Source: Diadophis punctatus similis | Taxonomy: Eukaryota; Chordata; Lepidosauria; Squamata; Dipsadidae | DNA length: 64,000 nt | NCBI GenBank assembly: GCA_023053685.1 | Contig: JALIGW010000003.1 | Span: 51,101,496-51,165,495 of the forward strand | Direction of reading: 5' to 3' | Part shown: positions 57,001 through 64,000 of the stretch, in pieces | Position numbering within the stretch: the first letter of the stretch is position 1 | Layout: each line of letters opens with the position of its first letter | Position numbers and translations under genes: made by a program | Notes under the pieces: generated by a model | Databases searched by the model: none | Told to the model about the DNA's origin: nothing | The model's input: only the letters and a program-made list of their open reading frames with translations

Positions 57001-57066
57001 CGCCCTGAGTCCTTAGGGAGTTGGGCGGCATATAAGAATTCCAAAATAAATAAATAAATAAATAAA
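54045..57066 (+). mobile_element. L2-clade LINE, 5'-truncated, with intact ORF2 remainder
   Basis: The element starts inside ORF2 (frame readable from about 54051 as RQARSIVNKAPLIRDL) and ends with a 3' UTR containing TTGTACGCCGCCCTGAGTCC and GGGCGGCATATAAGAATTCC, then (AAAT)n at 57046-57066. ORF1 and the N-terminus of ORF2 are absent. 3' fragments of the same family recur at 5257 and 40141. Target duplications were not identified. Confidence 0.93.
54084..56858 (+). CDS. LINE ORF2 polyprotein: AP endonuclease + reverse transcriptase (924 codons)
   Basis: A single open frame encodes the L2/CR1-type ORF2 protein, which nicks target DNA and copies LINE RNA by target-primed reverse transcription. 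Endonuclease motifs seen are VTETW (catalytic Glu at residue 18), GDFN (123-126) and SDH (190-192). Reverse transcriptase motifs seen are LLDLSAAFDTIDH, GVPQGSVLSPILFNIY and the catalytic YADD at 642-645. The C-terminus reads PPETRTIPTLLAFRKAVKTW. The first codon shown is TTG because the true ATG was lost by 5' truncation; the frame is open further up to about 54051. There are no stops or frameshifts over 2.8 kb, indicating a recent insertion. Without ORF1, a 5' promoter or the protein's own start, expression in cis is unlikely. Confidence 0.95.
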   Translation: MIRDLITEEGADLVCVTETWLGQEGGVALSEICPAGFSVQHHSRPQGRGGGVAIITRGNLHPRRIPAPEIVGCETLLLKLDLGVQVGLFLTYLPPSCVSKALPELLEAVAGLAVEFPRLMVLGDFNLPSAGETSGAAQEFMDSMTTMDLSQVIQGPTHEGGHTLDLVFLSGQWRDDLKIRDLVITPLSWSDHFLLRLDFAAPFLPRREVGPTKWFRPRRLMEPEGFQRELGEIPETLVHNSADSLVAAWNTAASGALDRIAPKRPLYGSGFRKAPWFTEELREMKRQKRRLERRWRARKTESDRTLLRIYIRSYLVAIRAAKRSYFSALIASADSRPAALFRVTRSLLAKGGSEEHLQGRAEEFAEFLSDKVAQIRSNLDSGWAESIELTGASLSPSLWEEFGPVSPEDVDRAVGAMGTSTCLLDPCPSWLVSASREVARGWIQAVVTASLREGSVPQSLKAAVVRPLLKKPSLDPADLKNYRPVSNLPFLGKVVEKVVVTQLLQLLDETDHLDPYQSGFRRGYSTETALVALMDDLWRARDGGNSSILVLLDLSAAFDTIDHGILLHRLSELGVGGTVLRWFSSYLADRMQSVLAGGQRSSPRPLLCGVPQGSVLSPILFNIYMKPLGEIIRRHGVCFHQYADDTQLYITTPSDFSEAVDVMCRCLDDVRIWMGRNRLRLNPDKTEWLWILPPKDYDNCPSVVLEGAKLTPSDQVRNLGVLLDPQLKLDHHLSAVARGAFAQVRLVHQLRPYLEKEALLTVTHALVTSRLDYCNALYMGLPLKSIRRLQLVQNAAARAVVGVPRYTHVTSILRQLHWLPIGLRVQFKVLITIFKALHGLGPGYLRDRILPHTSLRPVRAHRVGLLQVPSAKQCRLAGPRGRAFSVAGPVLWNQLPPETRTIPTLLAFRKAVKTWLFLQAGGRA

Positions 57067-57289
57067 TTTGTTATGACATGATGCCACCATCAAGATTATG
57101 GTGAATCTGTGCTTTTTGCATTACTTCCAGGCTCAGCAGAGTCCTCAAAGACCACAGGAGGGTTACCAACAGATGAAGAAATTTCATAGAATGTGTGAAT
57201 AAAAAATGGTGATGCCACAAAAAACATATAGTGCAGAAGCTGCGTTAGCCTTAGCCCCTCCCTTTATAACTTTCATAAATTCCTATTCA

Positions 57290-57530
57290 GGTGGCTCAAG
57301 AGGTCCTTGGATTGAATTCTGTTCCTGGGGGAAACTTCCATGCAGTTTTCTTGGCCAGCCCTACAGGAGTGCGTTGCCATTGCTTTCTTCCAGGAGGTTT
57401 GATCAATTCCCCAAACTAGCCTATTCCACTGGAATTCCCTGGAGGTTTCCCATCTGAATACTCAGCAGGTCCAATCCTGATAACCTTCCAAGCAAAGCAA
57501 GATTGACCATCTGCTGCCATCTGCTGACCC
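57290..57530 (-). mobile_element. SINE fragment with 5S-rRNA-like segment
   Basis: GGTTTCCCATCTGAATACTC through CTTCCAAGCAAAGCAAGATT resembles the reverse complement of the 5S rRNA internal promoter region (GGTCTCCCATCCAAGTACTA in the gene). The adjoining GCGTTGCCATTGCTTTCTTC recurs near 33956-33976. This fits a decayed 5S-derived SINE; a 5S pseudogene is the alternative. A CTCF-like CTGCCATCTGCTGA lies at 57514-57527. Confidence 0.5.
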
Positions 57531-57534
57531 CTGA

Positions 57535-59925
57535 GAGATGACACCATGAAAGCAATGAGCAAGTGAAGGCAACGGAGGCCGTGGACCCGCCTGTCCGAAC
57601 ACTCCCAAGTTTACCGTACTGATGGCTGGTTATTGTTCTGCTGGATCCAAGCAGTGTTGCCTGCTCAGCTAATCCCCGTTGCTAAATGAGGCCATCCTCT
57701 CTTGAGTTGATAATGGGCAGGAGGGGCAGTTGAGCTGCATCGGTGAGAGAGACGATAGCCTCCCACGCAGACACTCTCTCCGGTCCCCAAAAGCCCTTTC
57801 TTTCTATTAACCCAGGGATCTATACACATGTCAGAGAGAGAAAGAAGCCTCCTTTTCACTATTCTAATCCTCTTCCTCCTAATTAGAGCCTTCAACCCCC
57901 TCCTCAAGTATGTTTTTCTTTCTATTAGGGAAACAGTTACCAACTGAGGCAGGAAAACACCCGCCTACCGCTTTATCTCCCGGCTTGTTTGCTTCCAATT
58001 CATTCCTGGGGCCTCGCTGGCTTGGGAAACATTTCTAGTTCGTTCCTTCTAAAGAAAAATAGCTGCTAATCAGGGGCATGAGTAGTTTTGGGCCCATTTT
58101 GCTCACCTGCTTCTGAAGAAGGAGCTCAGCAGGCATTTGGGTGGAAAACATTACAACCCTAATAATAATTTAAATCGTTAACCTAAAAAGTATATTAGAA
58201 GTGAATTTAATCACAATACTAATATAAGTACTCTCTTGGGCCTTCATCTATACCCAAAGAAGGGACTGGAAGCTGTATTTCAATGCCTCATTATTATGAA
58301 AGTTACTTTGACTCTCCTAACTTTTTCATAGGGTAATAGTAAGAAGGAAAGAAGATTTAGAGAAAATTAAAAGATAGGATGCTGTAATCAAAGACAAGGA
58401 CAAGGCAAAACACATTATTATAGCTACTATTATTTCTCTTGCGAACATTATAATTACTCATTGTAGCCTCCAGAGGGAATAACTCAAATTTGCTCTGGGT
58501 GTGTGTATACTTCCTAGAGGCTGAAGACATATGTACCTTTGAGGGCGTGCACAAATGTGCAGACATGTTCTTGGGATCACACCGTGGGTGGCTTTCTAAT
58601 GGGAGAGGAAGACCACGTCACCTTCCCCACCCCTCCCCTCTCACCCAGCATTTGACTTCAGAGCTGCTTACCCCCATGACTGAACAGAACTGGAAGTCTT
58701 AGCAAAGCCAGACTCATTAGGGTGTCTCACCCACAGACCAGCTGACTTCCTCACACTGCTCCAGTCTACCAGATGGCTATCATGGGAATACCTCATGCTG
58801 GCCACTGTCTCTGTGTGTGGGTGGGTGGGTGGGTGTGCATGCTTGCGTGGGGGGAAGGGGAATTTAAGGAGGAAAAATCAAATCCAAAGATGTTCATAAT
58901 TACCATCTTTCGCAGAACAGCTAAATGACTGTACAGGCAGCAGGGTGGGGAGAGTTTTTTTAAAAATACATCTTGAACATGGTGAGTCATTCAGCTGGTG
59001 GGTAGCCACCTTTGCTGCAGCAGCCTTATTGAAGCTTTCAATCAATCACTGATCATCGGCTGACATGCCTGATTGTGGCAAGTAGCACAGTGAAATACTG
59101 GGCTTCTATCTTGCCTGGAGATGGAAAAACAATAGTTTTCTCACCGTTGTTGAGTGAGATTCCATGCTGAATATGTGTTTGTCTCTGTGTGAGGGAAAAG
59201 GAGGAGGGTGTTCACTGTGCCACATTTCTCAGCTAGATCCAGAACAGAATGCTGTCACAACATGAAAGAAACATAATCATGGTTTGTATAAATCTTGCCA
59301 GTCTTGGCAAGATCTGTGGATCATTTAATGGCTAGATCCCACCCTTACCTCGTTGTTTGCCAAAAAGATTATTGGATTTACTTGAAAAACATAATTAACA
59401 CCAAGCATGGCTTGAGGAGAAAGAGAAAAGCAAGTAGGAATTTCAAGCATACTTATTTAGAAGTAAATTCTAATGAGCTATGTGGGTTGTACTTCCAAGG
59501 ATTAGCATTGAAAAGAAAGAGAAAGACTGAAATAAAAAGAAGAAATTCTCCAAATTCCACTTCTGTAAAAAGGTTACAAACAAGACAGAATCCTTTCTAT
59601 CAAAAATATCACTGAGTACTGCTTATCTATCCTGAAGACATAGACATTAAGTTCTAAATGAACTAAGGTAGGTTTCATGTTATGATTAATGTCCTTTGGA
59701 AATCCCTTCTCCGCAGTATGAACAAAAATGAAATTTAATGGCCAAAGTTAGATAAACTTCCTCGGGGTTCAGGGAATAAAAGAGACTCTTCCATTACGTA
59801 TTCATGCAGCTTCTTAGATCAATAGATACCATACCACATTTTAACAATTCACTATATAAAAAAAGCTATCAAGTCTCACAAATTTAGTTATCTTTTTCAC
59901 GTGCCATGATATTTAGAGATTATAC
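57535..59925. other. intergenic DNA without recognised features
   Basis: No conserved exon, RNA gene or transposon end was recognised; a short (GGGT)n run lies at about 58818-58834. Confidence 0.5.
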
Positions 59926-59932
59926 TAACATA

Positions 59933-60332
59933 GGTCGTCCTCAACTTACAACTACAATTGAGCTCAAAATTTATGTTGCTAAGCAAGAAGAGAGTTTAAG
60001 AGAGTTTTGCCCCGTTTTATGACTTTTCTTGCCCCATTTGTTAAGTTGAATCATTGCAGTTGTTAAATTAGTAACACGGTTGTTAAGTGAATCTGGTTCC
60101 CCCCCCCCATTGACTTTTCTTGTCAGAAGGTTGCAAAATGTGATCACATGACCCAGGACACTGCAACTGTCGTAAATGTGAGTCACTTATCAAGCATCTG
60201 AATGTAAATCACGTGACCATGGGAATGCTGCAATGGTCATAAGTGTGAAAAATGGCCATAAGTCACTTTTTTCAGTACCATCGTAACTTTGAACGGTCAG
60301 TAAGTGAACTGTTGTAAGTTGAGGGCTACCTG
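59933..60332 (+). mobile_element. TA-flanked MITE (about 400 bp)
   Basis: It starts GGTCGTCCTCAACTTACAAC and ends GTTGTAAGTTGAGGGCTACC plus TG, flanked by TA. The interior has GGTTGTTAAGTGAATCTGG, TGTGATCACATGACC and CTTTGAACGGTCAGTAAG as in 16098-16465. The first two bases of the left end are lost. Confidence 0.82.
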
Positions 60333-60339
60333 TACAATT

Positions 60340-60920
60340 TTGGATTTATCCCTTATTTAACAAACCCCCACCTCATATGCTAGCTTGCTTTCAGTAGACA
60401 AAATTAAAGCAGATTTCCCCAACCTATTGTCCAAAGGACCGAGGACTAGGACTTCTATCCCAATCCCACTGGAAGGTATCATGGAAGGAGGGGAGAATGA
60501 ATCTGGGACTAGCCCAAATCACAGAATCAAACAATGGAGGAAGTATTAAAAGTCTTTTTGTCAGGCAGAATATTGAATTTGGAGTAGTTTTGGTAAGACT
60601 ATTATTCAACCTTGTGGGAAGCAGCATCTCTCTCCAAGCATAGTTTGGCCGCTCCTTCTGGTAATTAGACAAGGTGGTGTGGACAAGGAATCAATGCCTT
60701 AAGAAGCCTTAAGAATCAAGGCCTTAAGAATTCTGTGATGAGAGTCCAAGACTAACGTTAAATGGGGACAGGAAGGAGGGAGGAGAAATATGTACCCTAC
60801 CTTTATAATCTTACAGGTACTGGTATCTAAGAAATATAATAAGAAAGAAAGGATGACTGTGACCACAACTATAAGCATTCTAATTCAGATGTTCAAAATA
60901 ACGAGTACAGGATTTTAGAT
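60340..60920. other. intergenic DNA without recognised features
   Basis: No gene, RNA or transposon boundary was recognised. Confidence 0.5.
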
Positions 60921-60927
60921 CTTTACG

Positions 60928-61045
60928 CAAGGGTCACCAACCTTAGCAACTTTAAGACTTGTGGACTTCAACTCTCAGAGTGCCTCAGCCAGCTCTGAGA
61001 GTTGAAGTCCACAAGTCTTAAAGTTGTCAAGGTTGGAGACCCCTG
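60928..61045. mobile_element. hAT palindromic MITE
   Basis: CAAGGGTCACCAACCTTAGC at the left and GGTTGGAGACCCCTG at the right, with mirrored CTTGTGGACTTCAACTCTCA arms. Target duplications are unclear. Confidence 0.86.
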
Positions 61046-61049
61046 CGCA

Positions 61050-62480
61050 TTTCCAGAGGCTTTTATGGGAGGGGGTTTCCAGGTATCATCTATCTTCCAT
61101 CTTTTTTTTAACTGCTGTAAAGCTGTTGAAGAGGGAAATTAATCTAGTAGGCACAACTACTGGCAGATTGGCAGAAGGAGCTGTCCATCCTGAGCCCTCT
61201 CGTAAAAAGGCACCTAATGTTTCTCTCTTAAGCTGTCTGAACACAGATCCCACCCTCTTTCAGTAAATACGAGAAATCAGAATGCACCTACCTCTGGGAT
61301 TTCCCCTACACTTGCATTGGTGTGCTACAGTTGAGCAGGATCATAAACAACATTCCTAACCCAGACCTCCCCGGTGTTCCTCTGCTAGGTCTCCCTGCTT
61401 CTTGAGGATAGCCTCTCCCTTACCCACTTCGGATCTTTCCAGGCAATCCTTAAATTCAGCCATCTGCTTCATCTTTACAGGGAATGGGGAAGGGCTGCTG
61501 CCTCCCTGTGTGGCCCTAGCACGGGGAAAAATTGCTTTAAGATGGCTACAAAATCAATTGACAATTTGTTCTTTGGAAATAGTAGTTAACCAGTCCCAAC
61601 CATCTGGGGCGGCTGTACTAAGTGCTGTACTAAGGCCAGTGGCTTACCATAGACCCCTCTTTGCCCATATGGTTCATTTGCCCTAGAACAAAAGAGCAGC
61701 AATCGCAGCTGCAAAACAAGAAAGCACCAGTGCACTTTCCGGAATGTAAATAAGGTCTGGCATTTGATTACTGATTCGATCTGCACTCAAGGATATGTTT
61801 ACAAATCATGTTTTTAAAAATTCACTGGATGCGTACAGGATGATGGCAGCTGTCACACTTTCCCAAGCCATTCTGAGGATAAATATAAATATTTGTAATT
61901 GCAATATAAATATACATAAGAGCAAGCTGGTACAAAAAACTACGGTAGATAAATGACCATAAGGAAAATTCAGGATGAAGTGATATTGGGAAAAAACCAC
62001 AATGATAAAAATAGAGTTGGGGTTATTATTCTTTCTTCTATTTCCAATTAGAGAACAGTAACTCTTTTCTATTTTGGCTTCTTCAGAGGCAAAATGTTTC
62101 CCTCCCCCCACTTTCTTCTAGTAAAAAAATAGAGTATTAGAAAGTAGCATGCATTTACTGAAGATAAGTGAAAGAAAAATAAATCCCTGAAGAAGGCAAA
62201 ATAACTTTGGAGATGTGTTGGGTAGATTATATTAACAAGTTTCCTTGTTAATCATCATTTCCTCATTTTTCACTTTCTTTTGCTTTTACCTTTTAAAATA
62301 CACAATCTTACTTTCTAACATCAAGTTAACTATAGTTCAGCAGGATCATGCTGATTGGAATTCTGGCTGATATATGCAATCTCAAATGAAATGGAAGTTA
62401 GCACATTGAAGATGATCATTTTAGAGATATTTCCATGAAGAAGTTTAAGAAATTACACAGCAGTCAACATGAGGAACATT
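61050..62480. other. intergenic DNA without recognised features
   Basis: No exon or repeat family could be supported. Open frames such as 61402-61686 have no recognised domain. Confidence 0.5.
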
Positions 62481-62486
62481 CACCTA

Positions 62487-62777
62487 CCGTATTTTTCGGA
62501 GTATAAGATGCACTCCCCACCCCAAAAGAGGTGGAAATGTTGGTGCATCTTATACACCGAATACAGCCATTTTTGGCCTCCCGAAACCCCGCCCCACACA
62601 TCCCGTTTTTGCCAAAAACAGGCTCATTTTTCACAAAAAAGGGCGCGCAGAGGATTTGGAAGGCCCGCGGAGTGTTCTTGGGGACCGGGGAGGGCAAAAA
62701 CTTTTTTTTCCTGTTTACCTGTTCGAAAGCTTGGTGCTTCTTATACTCTGGTGCATCTTATAGTCCGAAAAATACGG
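62487..62777. mobile_element. mariner-type MITE with CCGTATTTTTCGGA ends
   Basis: The ends CCGTATTTTTCGGAGTATAA and its mirror TTATAGTCCGAAAAATACGG are flanked by TA (62485-62486 and 62778-62779). The 291-bp interior repeats the GGTGCATCTTATA motif near both ends. TA duplication indicates the Tc1/mariner superfamily; no transposase is present. Confidence 0.92.
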
Positions 62778-62779
62778 TA

Positions 62780-64000
62780 ATTCTTTATTGTTATTATTAC
62801 TTAATATTCTTCAACTTTATCCGTGGAGTTTCAGCAGCAACTGTCACAGAAAAAGAGCTTAATTAATCCCGTTTCTTTGTATTATGGATTGGAGAAGATG
62901 CCATCTTTGTCTCAGATAATGAACGGTCTCAGGCCAATTGTAGCTGGCTGTTGCAAGCAAGTCTTTCTCTCAGTCTGGCCTCTGCTCTTTGCAGAGAATC
63001 TGGGTAGATAAGGTGAGGGGAAAGAAGCATGCCAGGTGGCTTAAGATTGTGGAGGAGGAGGACAAGTATTTAACACAGGCAAAGCATCAGCCATCTCTCC
63101 CCTGATCTATAGCAGCCAGGTGCACTTGCTAAACAGATGCATGGAGCTTGAGGGCAATATTTTCCCCTTCATCTGCTGCCTTCTTCTGTAAATCAGTAAG
63201 GTCTGTAATGAGGTTAGAAACACATTTGGTGGACCACAAAACCTCCAGAGGACCAGAAGGCCTGCACAAATCGGGTCTCCGATTGTGTAGAAATAGCCTC
63301 TCTTTCCCTGTTAACATAGAGAGGTGGAGGGGAAAAGCAGAAACAGGCATCATTCCCCCCATGCATATCTGTGACATATCCCAGAAGAGAGTTAATGTCA
63401 TACCCCTGATGAGGCTAAAAGAAAAATATGCAGCCTTGATTACAAAGCCTTCAGTACAGAGGAATCAGAAACAATTCTGTGTGGCTTTTGCCAGGGTGGA
63501 TCAATGATTATATTCCATGGCCAGGCAGCACCACCTGCAGGTAGCATGTTTTCTATGCTTGCATGTACAACTACAATAGTTGTCTGCTTAAAAATCCATA
63601 GGGCGACTTATCAAATAGCCAGGAATTTATCTTATGGTAGTTTGGAACTACTGCAGAGATTCTGAACTACTAGTTGCTGTTAGGGTCAATATGCAGTCAC
63701 AACCAGGAAAGAGTGTTCAAGAAAGCCAAATTGGCATTTTCCTTACTTTTTCAGTTTGATCCAACCAAACTGCAGGAAGAAACTAATTAAAGAGCTGAGG
63801 AAGATCATGGTCCATCAGCAATTACGGTCACTTTGGAATACTTGTTTGCTTCCTTGTGTATTGTAGGGAAGATACTGTTTTACAAAGTATGAAATCCTAG
63901 GGAAATTTGCCAGCTTGATCTGGCAATAGAAAAGCGGAAAGCAGGTGGCACAAGAAGGCACAATTTTAAGGTACAAGAATATTGTATAAAGAAAAAAATT
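62780..64000. other. intergenic DNA without recognised features
   Basis: No recognisable coding exon, RNA gene or transposon. The open frames on both strands at 63129-63507 overlap each other and have no identifiable domain. Confidence 0.5.

Overview
The window reads as vertebrate nuclear DNA from a squamate reptile, most likely a snake. It is AT-rich, intron-dominated and full of retroelements and small DNA transposons. Three things point to Squamata: a SINE with a Bov-B-like tail (Sauria type), CR1 LINEs, and abundant L2-like LINEs. One CR1 copy ends in an (AATAG)n tail, a microsatellite-seeding pattern reported for snake CR1 LINEs; the snake assignment rests on that and is inference.

The only host protein gene I can recognise is EIF2B3 (eIF2B gamma subunit), on the minus strand. 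Four coding exons with matching splice phases lie at 45271-45418 (start codon in a slightly longer exon that begins at 45426), 38830-38969, 25230-25389 and 22468-22579. They encode residues 1-186 plus two bases of codon 187, about 41% of the protein. A probable non-coding first exon and TATA-containing promoter lie at about 46018-46400. The next exon was not found between 1 and 22467, so that stretch is probably one long intron.

The introns (1-46 kb) hold CR1, L2-like and other LINE fragments, tRNA-derived SINEs, a solo LTR nested inside a TA-flanked MITE, and many non-autonomous hAT elements, most with clear 8-bp target duplications. The largest hAT family has six copies (6294, 10327, 28548, 30213, 40774, 42909). 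Three other hAT elements with different ends share the same GC-rich palindromic core carrying NRF-1-like motifs.

The region upstream of EIF2B3 (46.4-64 kb) has no recognisable host gene. Its main feature is an L2-clade LINE (54045-57066) with a 924-codon open ORF2 that keeps endonuclease and reverse-transcriptase motifs. It also holds an inverted pair of CTCF-like motifs (49266-49317), a long polypurine tract and several MITEs. No new gene system was found. The more unusual signals are the modular MITE cores, a roughly 100-bp direct repeat flanking one LINE, the CTCF-like pair and an unexplained perfect 46-bp hairpin.
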